From Schoenobius gigantellus (Eukaryota > Arthropoda > Insecta > Lepidoptera > Crambidae), in the NCBI GenBank assembly GCA_963935595.1, contig OZ012560.1, positions 8,742,001 to 8,806,000 of the forward strand: 64,000 nucleotides of DNA, given 5' to 3'. The notes under the pieces were generated by a model. The model saw nothing but the letters and a program-made list of their open reading frames with translations. It had not been told where the DNA came from and did no database searches. Both the position numbers and the translations under genes were made by a program. Shown one piece after another: positions 1 to 12,927 of this stretch (positions are counted from its first letter, which is position 1; the number at the start of each line of letters is the position of its first letter).

Positions 1-40
1 ATACATATTTATATACTTTTACAAGCTTTTATTTAACTTG

Positions 41-344
41 GCGTCGGTGGCGCTGTGGACTCGGCACTTGCCTTCCAATCGGGAGGTCGGGGTTCGAGAC
101 CCGCCATGTACCAATGTGTTTTTCGTTTTGAATTTCATATGTACATTTGTCTGACGCTCCTACGGTGAAGGAATACATCGTGAGGCAACCTGCATACATC
201 TGCGAAGAAATTCAATGGTGTATGTGAAGTCGACCATTCCGCACTGGGCCAGCGTGGTTGACTAAGGCCTAATCACCCTAACATAGGGTAGGCTCGAACT
301 CCTCGGTGGGGACGTATATGGGCTATGATGACAATGATGATGAT
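41..344 (+). repeat. tRNA-derived SINE, full-length copy
   Basis: The head resembles a tRNA gene, with a B-box-like GGTTCGAGACC at about 90-100. The body contains TTTGTCTGACGCTCC and GAGGCAACCTGCATACATC, and the 3' end is a run of GAT triplets. The same unit recurs at about 3235, 7556, 10337, 21191, 37579, 42084 and 59626, on both strands. It is noncoding and would be transcribed by RNA polymerase III. Confidence 0.85.
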
Positions 345-740
345 TTAACTTGGCCTGTTTGTTACAAGCTTTTTTAAAAGCTTTTATTTAACTTGCAATG
401 TAACTACCTATGTTTAGGGGGTAGAATCTTGCAACTTTATTTTGAAGCTGATATCTGCAACCGATTGAGTTGAAATTTGGTAGGTATACACGTTTAGCTT
501 GGATGACGTCAGCTGTCTAAATCCCACATGGCGGAACACCAAAGATGGCGAACTAGTTATTTTTATACACTCCTACAATATGGGTATCAAATGAAGAGCT
601 TAATCTACGAAATACAGTACTTACTTTATTCTAAAAAATCAAATCCTAGATGGCCGCTACAAATAATTACAATTACATATACTTGTGCATACCTAAAGTC
701 ACATATGAAAGAGCTTGACGTGTACAGCATATTATGAAAA
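345..740. repeat. Dispersed repeat with internal sub-repeats, no gene
   Basis: AT-rich sequence. The motif TATCAAATGA followed by a variant of GAAATACAGT and AAATCCTAGATGGCCG occurs here (about 580-660) and again in diverged form at 1350-1420. The repeat therefore flanks, and was probably interrupted by, the element at 741-1279. The short open frame at 528-737 shows no coding features. Confidence 0.5.
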
Positions 741-1279
741 AACCGGCCAAGCGCGAGTCGTACTCGCCCATGAAGGGTTCCGTAGGATTTATGACGTATT
801 AAAAGAACTACTTACTAGATCTCGTTCAAACCAATTTTCGGTGGAAGTTTGCATGGTTATGTACGTCATATATCTTTTTTAGTTTTATCATTCTTTTATT
901 TTAGAAGTTAAAGGGGGGAGACACACATTTTACCACTTTGGATGTGTCTCTCGCGCAAACTATTCAGTTTAGAAAAAAATTATATTAAACACCTCAATAT
1001 GATTTTGGAAGACCTATCCATAGATACCCCACACGTATGGGTTTGATGAAAAAAAATTTGAGTTTCAGTTCTATGTATCAGCAACCCCCAAAATTTATTG
1101 CTTTTTTCTATTTTTGTGTGAAAATCTTAATGCGATTCACAGAATACATCTACTTACCAAGTTTCAACAGTGTAGTTCTTATTGTTTCGGAGAAAAGTGG
1201 CTGTGACATACGGACGGACAGACAGACATGACGAATCTATAAGAGTTCCGTTTTTTGCCATTTGGCTACGGAACCCTAA
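741..1279 (+). repeat. Interspersed repeat, CCGGCCAAG...GGTTCCG family
   Basis: Starts with ACCGGCCAAGCGCGAGTC and ends with GGCTACGGAACCCTAAAAA after a GACAGACAGACA-type run. A nearly identical copy lies at 60411-60967, and a short 5' fragment at 14829-14891. It is non-autonomous, with no coding capacity. The predicted 64-residue frame at 1037-1231 also exists in the other copy, so it belongs to the repeat. Confidence 0.8.
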
Positions 1280-2860
1280 AAAAGGAAATTCAAGATGGCC
1301 GCTGGTAGAAAATGACAGTTTACATGTTTTTTAAAGCCCCCGCGTTATGGATATCAAATGAAAGCACTTGACTTGTAGAATACAGTCCATAATGTAAAAA
1401 TTCAAATCCAAGATTGCCGTCATCACAAAATTAAAAATGTAATGTAATTAATTAAAGTAACAAGCTTTTATGTTTTAAATAGAGGAAAATAAACTTATGA
1501 CACAATATTTTATGAAAATATAAAAGCTTGTCGCGAGATTTATAAAATTATATTTTTTCTTAGAATTACCAATATAGATCAAGTCAAATAGGTAGTATAT
1601 TATTGTTTATTTGCATAGCTAAACTTCACTATAATCTATTATATAATATTATCGTAAAAAATTGTGTTATCAGTTTATTTTATTCCTTGTAGAGCATAAT
1701 AGCTTGTTTTTTTAAATATTTTTTACTTTGCCTAAATGCATTTGTATGCATTCCTCCCTTAAAAAAAACTTCCAGCATCAGTTCAGCGACATAATATGAT
1801 GACTACCAGATGCACATACCTGAACATCTTCAGAAAAAAACATGAAACAAGATGTTTCACCTTGTTTCATAGACGTGCCTATGAAATTTAAGGGTTTTTC
1901 TCTATTTTCCTGAGATCCCATCATCAGATCATGACTTTGTGACAATGGGACCACCCCTGGAGTATAAAATCGGCCCACAAGTGGCGAAGTAATCAGTGAA
2001 TATACATAAAAAATAGATACTGTCGAACATATAACTTCTTCCTTTTTAATAAAGTCGGTTAAAAAGTTATGAATCAGTGACAGGAACTCAAAGTAATAAC
2101 GTTTTTGAAAAAAACCGCATACAATTTTATTGCCGTATATGTTATTAAAAATATGTACTTACTGATTGTTGGACGTTTGGATGTTGATATATTTAAAAAT
2201 TGTTGGTTGTTGAACAAATGACCTTTTATTATGTAATACGTTGATAATTTAAGTTGTTAATATTTTGAACCTTTTATGTTGTAAGTATACCAATGGTAGT
2301 TTGAGTCTTTGAAATAAACTGTTGATTAAATGTTTTTGTCATTTTTACTGTTGATATTTTGCTTGTTGACATTGAGCAGGTAACCCCGTGTCTTTTTTTG
2401 TACATTCACATTCCGTACAACTTTAAGTTGCATTAAGATAATAATAAGGATTACTATGATAAGCGCTACCGTTTTTCACACATTGCGTATGTAGTAAAAT
2501 AAATATTATACAGGCCATTGTTCATAATATTTCCCTTTTTAATGTTACCCAGGATGTTCACATTAATATTTATAAAACGCATCACATCACACTATCGGCT
2601 TAGTTTATGATGCAACTTTGAAGAACTACTCAAGTGCTTATATTAATAACTTCAAATAATTTAAATAAACATTAAATGGGCTGGTATTTGCGTCCATTTA
2701 ATGTTATTTCTTTAAAAGGAGGACAATTGTGTTCGTTTAGTATAATATTTCGTTTTGTTTAGTATAGTGAAATCAATTTTTAATTTTTGACGTGTGTTAC
2801 GAGTATGTTATATCACTTGATACCTACTACCTTCTGTCTTCATTTTGTCGATCACTTTCT
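1280..2860. other. AT-rich stretch with no recognisable gene
   Basis: I see only repeat debris (1283-1460 matches 430-735) and long A/T-rich noncoding sequence. No Kazal-type exon, splice-site pair with coding potential, or conserved domain was found on either strand. Confidence 0.5.
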
Positions 2861-2863
2861 AAC

Positions 2864-3110
2864 CGACTTCAAAAAAGGAGGAGGTTATCAATTCGATGCG
2901 TATGTTTTTTTGTGTGTATGTTACGCGATTACGCCTCCAATTGTGGACCGATTTTCAAAATCCTTTTTGTATTCGATTGAGTTTCCTCCTGGAGTGGTCC
3001 CAAGGTTACCAAAGTCAGTATCTGATGATGGGATCCCATAAAAATCGAGGGAAACCTATAAATTCTTAGGTATGTCCAACGTGTTTTGTGTGTATGTCTC
3101 CTTTTTTTTA
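2864..3110. repeat. Interspersed repeat, ACCGACTTCAAAAAAGGAG family
   Basis: Contains AACCGACTTCAAAAAAGGAG, TTATCAATTCGATGCGTATG and CCAATTGTGGACCGATTTTC. Related blocks are at 4200-4500 and 35616-36060. It is noncoding; the overlapping 60-80-residue frames are by-products of the repeat. Confidence 0.65.
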
Positions 3111-3234
3111 GCTTACACGAAAGAACTTGATAAATAAAGAGACCCGTATTTTTTATTTTCCCATTTTGTTTATGTTTTACCTTTACAAATATTTTTTTGA
3201 AACTTGGCTATTTCACAAAAGTAGAGTTGGGCAT

Positions 3235-3433
3235 TTGTCTGACGCTCCTACGGTGAAGGAAAACATCGTGAGGCAACCTGCATACATCTGCGAAGAAATT
3301 CAATGATGTATGTGAAGTCGACCAATCCGCACTGGGTCAGCGTGGTTGACTAAGGCCTAATCACCCTAATATAGGGTAGGCTCAAGCCCCTCGGTGGGGA
3401 CGTGTATGGGCTGTGATGATGATGATGATGATG
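3235..3433 (+). repeat. 5'-truncated SINE with 12-bp target-site duplication
   Basis: The 3' two-thirds of the SINE seen at 41-344. It is bounded by perfect direct repeats AGAGTTGGGCAT at about 3223-3234 and 3434-3445. A 5' truncation with a target-site duplication is the signature of LINE-mediated retrotransposition. Confidence 0.85.
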
Positions 3434-3994
3434 AGAGTTGGGCATAATACTGTTAATTGTGTTTGCCTAGGACCTATAAAAGAAAACTTTGACGTTTTTT
3501 CATGACAGACGTCAAACGTGCAGTAGGCGGCGTTCCAGATAAGCACGGACTTGCATGCAACATTTTTAGTAACATTTTCGTTTTTATTTCATTTGGTAGC
3601 TTTTGATGTTAACTTTTCATGCTGATTTGTTGGCATCAATTATCAAGGCTATAAGATAGGTCCTCCACTTTTTGACATCTTTTTTTTTCAAGAGTTAAAA
3701 ACGTTTTATTTAAAAAATAATATGAAAGAAATTGATAAATTTTTAGCTGATTGCAATTTGTACAAATTGTAATTTTAAGTTACAGGACAAGGGAATGTGT
3801 CAAAAATTTACATGAAAAATCAGTTCCTACAATTTAATTTATAACAAGTAGTGCGGCTAACAATGTTAACATTACATCATTACATATTACATTAAGATAC
3901 GCAAAACGCGGTTAAAATCAGATGTTAGCACCAAAAAGTTGTAATGCTTATCTGGAGCGAACCGTCAATGTCATTTGAATGTTAGCCACAGATA

Positions 3995-4105
3995 ACTACA
4001 GTGCATTCACATGTATTTTACCTCTGAGAGCGCCTCTATTGCTATGACAATAAAGGTCAACCACATATGAATGCAGAGGTAAAATAACTGTGAATGCACT
4101 GTAGT
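3995..4105. repeat. Short foldback MITE
   Basis: The arms ACTACAGTGCATTCACA and TGTGAATGCACTGTAGT are inverted repeats, extending inward through TTTTACCTCTG / CAGAGGTAAAA. About 110 bp, noncoding. Confidence 0.75.
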
Positions 4106-4199
4106 GATGTTAGCTACATGTTAACATTTGAAAAATAGTTTTTTTAGGATAGGCAAAGGCCTATACCAGGTGTTCAGCCCAACACTTCGTTCTCTGAAG

Positions 4200-4910
4200 T
4201 TTTTTCGAAATATCTTTAAAATTATTGTATAAAAAATATCCTAACAACGTTTATTGTGATAACAATGCCAAAAACTCGAAATGGTTTCTGAATTTTGGTA
4301 CCTAAGCAAAAATGAAATGTTGTCAATTGTGGACCGATTTTCAAAATTCTATTTATATTTGAGAGTATACTCCTTGGGTGGATTTGATTGTTCAATCTCA
4401 TGAAAATCGAGGGAAACCCTAAACTTTTATAGGTACGTCCAAATACGTGAATAGCTTCGGAAAAACATGACCCACTCATGTTTTTCCGAAGCTATTCATG
4501 TATTTGCGTCTGGTAGTCATGAAACGAGCTGATCATGGAAGGATCTTTAGCTTTTAAACTTGACCTGGCCTTAGACCTGAATTTCATACCAGCTCACCGT
4601 GAGTGAACTAGTCTTAAATTCACTAAAAGATTTCATTCACTAAAAAGATAAAAATAAAAAATATTTAAAAAAAACTGACTTCAAAACCACTGAAAAGTTA
4701 AAAATAATATCGCACTGACACTCCTATATTGAAGTCGGTGCCAAATTTTAAGACTTGCTAAGAGATCATCGTTTAGCACCGACTTCAATATAGAAGTGTG
4801 TTGTTGTGTGTACCTACCTATTCTTATATTATTTTTAACTTTTCAGTGTTTATGAATTCGGTTTTTATTTTTTGTTAAATATTTTTACGTAGCATTTCAT
4901 AATCTGTGTT
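4200..4910. repeat. Hairpin-rich interspersed repeat block
   Basis: A hairpin at about 4448-4501 pairs GAATAGCTTCGGAAAAACAT with ATGTTTTTCCGAAGCTATTC. A second hairpin near 4722-4800 uses TATATTGAAGTCGGTGCCAA and its complement. The second unit recurs at 36230-36430 and 56270-56515. Confidence 0.65.
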
Positions 4911-5404
4911 TTTACAATAAATCTCTAAATAATTAATTAATAAATTTTTGTCTAATAATCCTTCATTTCGTTGGCTGGGCTTCATTTTAAAGATAAGAAG
5001 ATAAGTATGTTGTTACTTGTAACAGATAAGAAACAGTATAGTTTTCATTTATTATTCTGCTTATTGCCTACAGCGACTTTGTAGACAATTTTATGAGGTG
5101 TTATTTTTATCTGACAGCAAGTTAACTGCCGCTAAAACTTATGAGAGTTACAAGAAGTTGTCTATTTCATTTGTCAGCAATTGCGCGTCTATGTTGGTAT
5201 AAAAAATCCAAACAAGCAACTATACTATATAGGTATATAGGTACTTACCTGTTTTGTAATCTACTATAACACAATACTTAAACTTAAAGTTTTTATTGAA
5301 ACAAATAAAAGGCTTGCTTAACAATGACAATATAAAGTAAATAAGTACCTACTAACCGTTTCAATTTTAGAAATATGCAATTATAGTAGATTAGTAGCTA
5401 AGGG

Positions 5405-5800
5405 CTGTAAGGCATCAATTGCAGCCCGAGATAATTAGGCGCACGAGCACAGCGAGGGCGCCTATATTTCGAGGGTGCAATTGGTGCTTACACCCGAGCA
5501 AACTACTCTGCTTTACATCTCGATTGTGAGGTACGTAGGTCCTTATTACCCCCAAATGGGGCTTGTAGGTGACCAATTAGCGCTCTAGGGTAATAATGTA
5601 GCTTGGCAAGCCCTAGGGCGGTAAGTAATTAAAAAACACTTCACTATTTCAAAAAGTTCGCGTACATCTAACCATCATACTGGCAATAAATTACTTACAG
5701 CCCAAGGGCTTTTCTAGCTACATTATTACCCTAGAGCGCTAATTGGTCACCTAAAAGCGCCTTTTGGGGGTAATAAGGACCTACTTACCGAACATGAGAG
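5405..5800. repeat. Foldback element with ~70-bp arms
   Basis: The arm at about 5531-5602 (GTAGGTCCTTATTACCCCCA ... CTAGGGTAATAATGTAGC) is inverted at 5717-5785. The ends resemble the outer ends of the large inverted-repeat element that begins just to the right, so the two are probably related. Confidence 0.65.
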
Positions 5801-5814
5801 ATGTAATAGTATAT

Positions 5815-8800
5815 TGTTACCCCAAGGGTGAAAGTAACTTATTTAGTCCCGAGACGGTGTTTGGCGCCCGAGCGTAGCGAGGGCACCAATAGTTCGAGGG
5901 ACTAAATAAGTCTTTAACCCGAGGTTAACACTGTGTTTTTCATTACGAATACAAGGAAAGTAAAAAAAACAATGAATTAGCTGAAGGAAAAACGTGTAAA
6001 TTTTATTTTACATAAATCAACAACTTCTGCTTTAACCCTTTGTCTTATAAAATCAAGGCATTAACTCCATTCCTGAATCAGATGAACTCATTGTGTAATT
6101 AACACAATGTTATTAAAATATAATTAACAGTTAATACAAATCTCTGCTATACGGAAGTATTAACAAAACTCTACAAATGGAAATAACAAATGAAGATCGC
6201 ATTGCCGCTTCCCCGCTTATTTTGTTTTTTTTTCTGTGGCCGGCCAGCTATTCAGCCATTATTTTCATTTTCATAATTTGCCCAAATGTATGTTTTTTTA
6301 ATGAAATAGTAAAAATAAATTATAATAAAGTCATTTAAAAAATATTTTCTTTAAATACTCAACATTATGTTATTTCAATATTACACCGCGCTGTAATTGA
6401 TTGGCTGTATAGAAAGTCGGAACATGGTTCAATAAAAATGTAAAAAAAGAACTAGTTTCTTTTTAAAATTTGACACCAGCTGTTGAAAGTGATTCTCCCT
6501 AGGGCTGAAAAGTATTACTTTCAACCCGCTCTGCAGGCAACTTCATACCTACTTTCAGAGTATGAGTAATGAAAAATATATTTAATGTCTACAAAATATC
6601 TCTCGAGCTGCGCAACACTTGCAATTACTTACACATAGAAGGTAAGAGTTCTTTTTTTTCTTAGTTACAACAGGGTAACCCTTAATCTTTGTCACACGAT
6701 GGAAAGTAATGACATGCCCGAAAATGGAAGGCTTGTGACTGATTTTCAATATCAAAAGAACTATATCATCAATATTATAAACGTTGAGCAAACATGTTAG
6801 TTCTTCCAATTTCGAATACAATACAACAATATAGGTACAGAAGGAACTCTTTTTTTTTTCTTCTACTTGTGTGTACGACAGATATTTATTAATAATTATA
6901 TTAAGTTAGAAAATATACCTGAAGGTTAAATTTTGTATATAATTTTATTAAAAATTTAGATTTTATTTTTTGTTTAATAGCAACTTAGTATCAATATAAA
7001 ATATTGCTATGGCGCTTACCATCAGATGCACGAATTAAGCAGTAATAATATCATAAATATTATAATCACGGCGCGAAAACTCAAAGCTGAAGTCCCGCGC
7101 GCATACTAAGCGGGCTGCCGTCAAAGAATCGACTCCTTCATTTGTGTTATCGAATTAAAACGATATATTGGAAACAATCGCCACGGCAGAGCACGACTGT
7201 GTGACGTAGGCACGGGCGAGTTTATTATCGATATCCCAAGTCTATCGAATCGGAAAACTTTTTTGAAATCATACGAAATATCTACAAAGAAATTAATTCT
7301 TGATACTGTCTTTGAAAATAAGTAGAACTCAACTCGCCCATGTCTACTCATTTAAATAAATCTAAGTTTCCGGGCTTAGCGTTCTATATAAAAAAAATTA
7401 TCTTCAAGATATAAATTCTTTTGGCCCACGTTTAGTTTTCTAGTTTTATTGTTGCAAAACTTATGGTATTACTATCGGACAGCTAGATCACACAACTTAA
7501 ACTTTACCTATAAACTGGATACCGTCCTGAATTTTTTTATAAATAATATATATTCATCATCATCATCATCATCACAGCTCATATAAGTCCCCACCGAGGG
7601 GCTCGAGCCTACCCTGACCAGTTATGTTAGGGCGATTAGGCCTTACTCAAACCACGCTGGCCCAGTGCGGATTGGTTGACTTCACATACACCTTTGAATT
7701 ACTTCGCAGGTGTATGCAGGTTTCCTCACGATGTTTTCCTTCACCGTAAGAGCGTCAGAATAAAATACATTGTTGTGTGTTATTTACATAAAATATTTTT
7801 TACAAATTATGCATGGATTTGCCTAATGTTCTTTGATAGTCGCTAAATCACTTTGGTGACCGCTATAGGCACACTGTCAATATTTGAGCGTCCTAGTAAA
7901 AACCCTTTATATACATTTTAAGATAATCATCATTACAATTATAAATTCTCTAACATCTTGACATATTCCAACTCGAAAAAGCAATTTTCTAGAAATGCCT
8001 ATGTAATTTCAATAGCATTTTAAAGTAATGTTGTTTAAGTATACTTATACACTAACCAATACGCGTGTTAGGGTTAAATTATCATATCATAGGTAAATCG
8101 ATAAAAACACGGAAATGATAGTACCACACTTCCTAGTCGATAACGAATAAGCAGTCAGTAACATCACTACGCCCCTCATGCAATCGCACGATTTTCATGT
8201 CAATTGCCACGTGTGGACGTCGCATACACGACTCTAGCTGACACCCTGAATTTGAGATTAGTAAACAATATTATACAATCGTTCGTTCCTCGCATTATCC
8301 TTTTAATTCTAATCGTTATGAGCACGCACTTCAAGCACGTGCCTAGGAGTGCACCTGAATTTGAATCGACTCAAAATTTTGTTACCGATTAAAACACAGG
8401 GAGCCGTGACGTGCAGTGATCGAGATATCGATGTATCGATATTTTTACCGTTACAAAGACAACGGTACTCCATCGGCCCTTCTACAGATAATCTCTGAAG
8501 GATGTCCGAAAGGAAGTTTTGATATTGTGTTCTTTTTTATAAGGTATTGTTATGCTGCGGCGATAGATAGTATGAATCAAACCTTTTGTCGGCTTTTTGT
8601 TATTATGTAAATGTACTTTTAACACCTGACGATCAAAGCTGCCGCAATAATTCTAGAGCTGCGAAACAAAAGTAAAATAGCCATAGAAAGTGGAGTATAA
8701 TGCAAGAAATTTCAGGATAAGGTTAGAAATTACAAGAGCAAAGAATATAAATTTATTATTTTCATAACACTTGCTCGTAAAGGGTGTTATTATACGCAGG

Positions 8801-9712
8801 GGATTTACCTCCCGCGAGAGTTATGGATTTTTATAAAAAAGCAACCCTGTTTAACGCATCATATTGTGTAAAACGTAATTCTATATAACGCATGATATTT
8901 TGAAAAAAGAAGTTATAAATACAATGCAAGAGGAAATACGTGGAATTAAATACTCGTAGATAGTGTAAATTACGTTTCATTACTCATACTCGGAAAGTAG
9001 GTCTGAAGATGCCTGAGGAGCGGGTTGAAAGTAATACTTTATTTTAAGCCTCATTTACAACTAACAGCTGTCAATTATAAAAAAAAAGTAGTTCTATTTT
9101 CACATTTTTATTGAAACAGCGTGATGTAAAACTGAAATATCATAAATTAGTTTCACAAAAAATCACAAATTAATTAAGTATTAATTACAGAATATTTTTT
9201 TAAATGACTATAATAATTTACTTTCAACTATTTCTTTAAGATAACATATTTGAGCACAATATTTACCAGTTTTCAATAATAAAAAATAAAAAATAATACC
9301 AGATTATAGCCGGCCGACCACAGAAAAAAATAGGCGGGATAGCGGCAATCCGATTTTCATTTGTTTTTTCGAGATGTAGAGTTTTGTTTATTCTTTCGTA
9401 TAGCATTCGTATAGATTTGTATTAACACAATGAGATTCAAATATGGATTTAAAGCCTGATTTCATAAGAGAAGAGGCTAAAGCAGAAGTTGTTGATTTAT
9501 GTAAAATAAGATTCAATCATTTTTTTTTTTTCTTTAGTTAATTGATGTTTTTATTTTAACTTTTCTTGTATTCGTAATGAAAAGCACAGTGTTTACTCGA
9601 GTTAAAGACTTATTTAGTCCCTCAAACTAATGGCACCCACGCTACGCTCAGGCGCTATACCCTGTCTTGGGAATAATTAAGTTACATTCACCCCTAGGGC
9701 AACAATGTTCTA
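5815..9712. mobile_element. Large transposon-like element with ~750-bp terminal inverted repeats
   Basis: The segment at about 5815-6575 is repeated in inverted orientation at about 8925-9712. Paired landmarks are ACTAAATAAGTCTTTAA, CATTACGAATACAAG, AAATCAACAACTTCTGCTTT, the GGCCGGCC block and the ACCAGCTGTTGAAAGTG / CAACTAACAGCTGTCAAT region. The central ~2.3 kb holds a SINE (7556-7760) and no recognisable transposase. A third copy of one arm lies at 61985-62200. Boundaries are approximate, and the class is unknown. Confidence 0.6.
7556..7760 (-). repeat. 5'-truncated SINE inside the inverted-repeat element
   Basis: Complement of the SINE 3' part: an ATC run, then CAGCTCATATAAGTCCCCAC, and ending at the GAGCGTCAG block. 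It lacks the tRNA-like head. It is nested within the 5.8-9.7 kb element and so is younger than it. Confidence 0.8.
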
Positions 9713-10336
9713 TTACAAATACCTATTTTTGAATTCCCTTGACCTTGGTGTTTCCTCTTAAGGGAAACCGCTGAACGCACATTCCGGATATTAGCAGGCA
9801 AAGCAACGCACAAGCAAATAGCCTACACTGAAAGTGTTCAGCTAAATATAATTTAAAGTCCAACTCAATGCCAGTTTATTGTAATTCAATAGAACTTAAA
9901 GAATAAAACCATGGTTTTATTCAATATGAACATTCAGTTCCATCAAGAAGTCACACCAATAAGTATAAATGTTATAGGACTTAAAGAATTTAATTGTGTC
10001 ATTTATGACATTTTTAAATGTGCAATTTAATAATGTCAGTCATGAGTCATGACTTACTCTCATTACGTGTGCAATAGCAAGATTGTTGTGGATGGATACT
10101 TAGCTGAAAGATTAATATCAAACGAGACCAACCACGATTTTAAAAGAGAAATTAATTATATGCGGATGTGCCTATTCATTTAAAATTATGCAAAGATGTT
10201 GTCATTGACGTTTTTCTATTCAACTGCGATTTTATCAACGTGATCTAGAAAATCCAGTCATACATTTCTAATTTCTCTTGTATCGCTCCCAGTCTAGGGG
10301 CGTTATGGCCTTATTGAATAGTTTTCTTGTTTTACT
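9713..10336. other. Noncoding stretch without recognisable feature
   Basis: AT-rich, with no open frame above about 60 codons. No motif of the Kazal family was found on either strand. Confidence 0.4.
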
Positions 10337-10606
10337 TGAGGGGCTTGAGCCTACCCTAAGTTAGGATGTTTAGGCCTTAGTCAACCACGCTGGCCCAGTG
10401 CGGATTGGTTGACTCCACATTCACCTTAAAATTTCTTCGCAAATGTATGCAGGTTGCCTCACGATGTTTTCCTTCACCTTAGGAGACTCGGATAAATGTA
10501 CAAAATATGATATTCGAAAAATCAAAAACATATTGGTACATGCCTGGATCGAACCCCGGACCTCCCGATTAGAAGGCCAGTGCCGAGTCCACAGCGCCAC
10601 CGACGC
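10337..10606 (-). repeat. SINE, lacking the 3' GAT tail
   Basis: Complementary orientation, from GAGGGGCTTGAGCCTACCC to the tRNA-like head GCGCCACCGACGCT. The B box reads ATCGAACCCCGG on this strand. The small plus-strand frame at 10443-10625 is entirely inside it. Confidence 0.8.
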
Positions 10607-11635
10607 TCTCCAAAACGCAGAATGACAGTTTGTAAATATTGAAAAATCGTGATTTTACAGCTTTTGATTATGCTTCTGATCACCCAGATACAGTCCTATC
10701 CTTATAGGGTGTGAAACGGATAAAGGAAACTTCATAGAATAATAAAAAGTAAAAAAAATAAAACAACAAAGGACAATGTCGAAAATCGCCCCATAACGAA
10801 CAAAGATTTGATTTACGTCATAATTATATGCATATTTTATAACACTCATTACAAATATAATTATGTATTCGACGGACATATCAAAAATATTTTAAAGTAC
10901 TTTCAGAAGCAAAACCAAATGAACTAAAATAAAGGAATGGGTATTGTCACCTTTGCTTGATTGAATAGAATTGAGTCGATTTTATCTAGGTATGGACATT
11001 TTTTTATTTTTTTATAAATTATGTTTTTCATAACTTCTTTCGCAATTTACAACGTTAACACACGTCAATAAAATTGACTACTCACGCGCTGTCGCTTGTT
11101 AGTTTGTTGTGTTTTTGACTTGCTTTATAATTTCGAGATTTCTTGTTCTTTACTACGTGGCTATAATAACGTTCTTTGATATGAAATAATAAGTTTTATG
11201 CAATAATTATTATTTCTCGAGCATTACATTAGAAAAGATTTTTTGTAATAAAAAAAATATTAAAATTGTAATCTCTCTGCTGCCAGTATTATTAAATAAA
11301 AACAGTTACTACTGTAAACAAATAGTTACTATTGCATTATACCAAGGACGATGATAAGGATTATTCTTCGTCTATGATTATACTGTATAGTCACACTGTA
11401 CCTTAATTAAATAGAGGATGTAACATATTATTCCTTTATTAAATGGGCATACGTAGTGATATTGCTAGCGACATCTCCCGGAAGTTCAAGCAAATAAGTT
11501 AGTAACTTAACGTGACAAGCGTTAAAGTTTGTCTTACTTTTCTCTAAGCTTTCCATTGCTCGAGGCTTCGATTGGTTGCCGACAGATGGCGGTGTTTACA
11601 GAATCTGTGTTAACATGTGTAGAGCACTATTTTTC
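10607..11635. other. AT-rich noncoding stretch
   Basis: No exon-like or repeat-family sequence recognised. The 74-codon minus-strand frame at 10655-10879 is hydrophobic from composition only. Confidence 0.4.
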
Positions 11636-11818
11636 GTCATTTTGTGTTGCCTAATTTGCATACATCTTAATTAAGGTTGGGGTGTAGGTACAAGAATTAA
11701 GTAATTAGCTAAATATCCTAGGCTAGAAGTTCCCAACCTTTTGCCCTATGGTGCAATTAAATTTTTAAGTAGTTTCTTGGTTAATTTTTACACATAAGTG
11801 CATGTGAAGGTCTTGTTC
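11636..11818 (+). repeat. LINE 3'-UTR fragment
   Basis: TTTGCATACATCTTAATTAA, GGTTGGGGTGTAGGTAC, AAGAATTAA and AAGTGCATGTGAAGGTC match, in order, the 3' UTR of the LINE fragment at 34378-35054. Only the noncoding 3' end is present. Confidence 0.65.
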
Positions 11819-12180
11819 AGGGATGGGAAAACTTACGGCCCACGGGCCATCCCCGGCCCGCAAAGCGTTAAAATCCGGCCCTCAGCCATCAAACAAAAAT
11901 CAAGTGAAGTTTTCGTATTGTTAGAAATTTCATTCTCCACAAAGTCACAATATGTCCCCACAAAGCTAAGCTAATTTTTAAAAGATCAGCGCTCCTCAAA
12001 CTTATACTTCGCAGCTAACTTAAAACTTTAATTTAATTGCAACTTGCAATTTCGTTCTTAATTCAATAGTTTGGTATATTTGGTAATATTGCACAAAAGT
12101 GTTTAGGAAAACACATATAAGTAAATATTTTTATTTCAGTAAATAATATTGCAAAAAATGCATTAACTTGGCCCGTCATA
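11819..12180. mobile_element. hAT-type remnant with GGCCCGCGGGCC-like end
   Basis: Begins CAGGGATGGGAAAACTTACG, then GGCCCACGGGCCATCCCCGG. It is related to the element at 45969-46370. Only one end is clear and no transposase is visible. Confidence 0.5.
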
Positions 12181-12188
12181 TATTTCGA

Positions 12189-12429
12189 CTAGCTGTGCCC
12201 GCGAACTACGTTTCGCCTTAATTTATTTTTTCCCGACATCTTCAACAAATATCGTTAATGTACACAGAAATAAATACAAAAACTTAACAAATTATATACT
12301 AAAGCCTTCCTCGAGAATCACGCTATCGAGTCGTGAAACCGCTTGAAAATCGGTGCAGTAGTTTTTGACTTTATCGCGAACAGACAGACAGACGCGGCGG
12401 GGGACTTTGTTTTATAATATGTAAGGATA
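12189..12429 (-). mobile_element. Helitron-like non-autonomous element
   Basis: The complement ends in ACTAGCTGTGCCCGCGAAC and begins at the TTATAATATGTAAGGATAG side, with the GACAGACAGACG run inside. The same end type occurs at 58990-59215, 61057-61258 and 63866-64000. Lepidopteran Helitrons with GCTAGT 3' ends look like this. Confidence 0.6.
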
Positions 12430-12539
12430 GTAAATGTTGACACGCGAAGGAAAGAAAAGTGTTCTTGGTCATCATCGTCATTTTATTCACTTACCATCAT
12501 CAGCAACTATAAGACCAAAGATGGACGTGAGCTTCAGCA

Positions 12540-12856
12540 GGGCTCTTCATCAACTGAGAAACTGGTCAACGTTGATATCATGGCGATGAACTTAGGTAGT
12601 AGCTAGCTACTACCTACGCCACATTATCACGTCATCGAACAGTTGAAAGTCAATATACGCGCTCCGATTGGTCGATCGCAACGGTTTAGTTTCGATTCGG
12701 CTGTAACTTATTAGTAGAATTGGGCCCTAGGTGGGCTAATAAGTGCTATCACTAACCAAACCAATCAGAAAGCTTCTTCTTCTGCCTCCACGGGGCATCA
12801 AACCCAGGCCCTCCAGAACAATATCGGGTTGACCACTAGACCACGGAGGCGGTTTA
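12540..12856 (-). repeat. Second tRNA-derived SINE family, interrupted by a MITE
   Basis: On the minus strand the head reads CCTCCGTGGTCTAGTGGTC (A-box-like), with a B-box-like GGGTTTGATGCC. A foldback MITE at about 12618-12731, ending TAGTAGAATTGGGCC, is inserted in the body; the same MITE is at 42177-42319. Related SINEs are at 38648, 46810, 62650 and 63585. Confidence 0.65.
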
Positions 12857-12927
12857 AGTCTTTTCACATATGTGTTAAAGAAATTTTAAAAAAAGTAAGT
12901 AGGTCACTCTAATTTAATTTAACAGTT

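Noticed and set aside
7121..8610. Several 60-76-codon frames inside the inverted-repeat element
   Set aside because: No recognisable transposase or other domain, and composition is like flanking noncoding sequence.
12780..12856. tRNA gene (A and B boxes present)
   Set aside because: No convincing cloverleaf; it belongs to a dispersed SINE family with several copies in the window.
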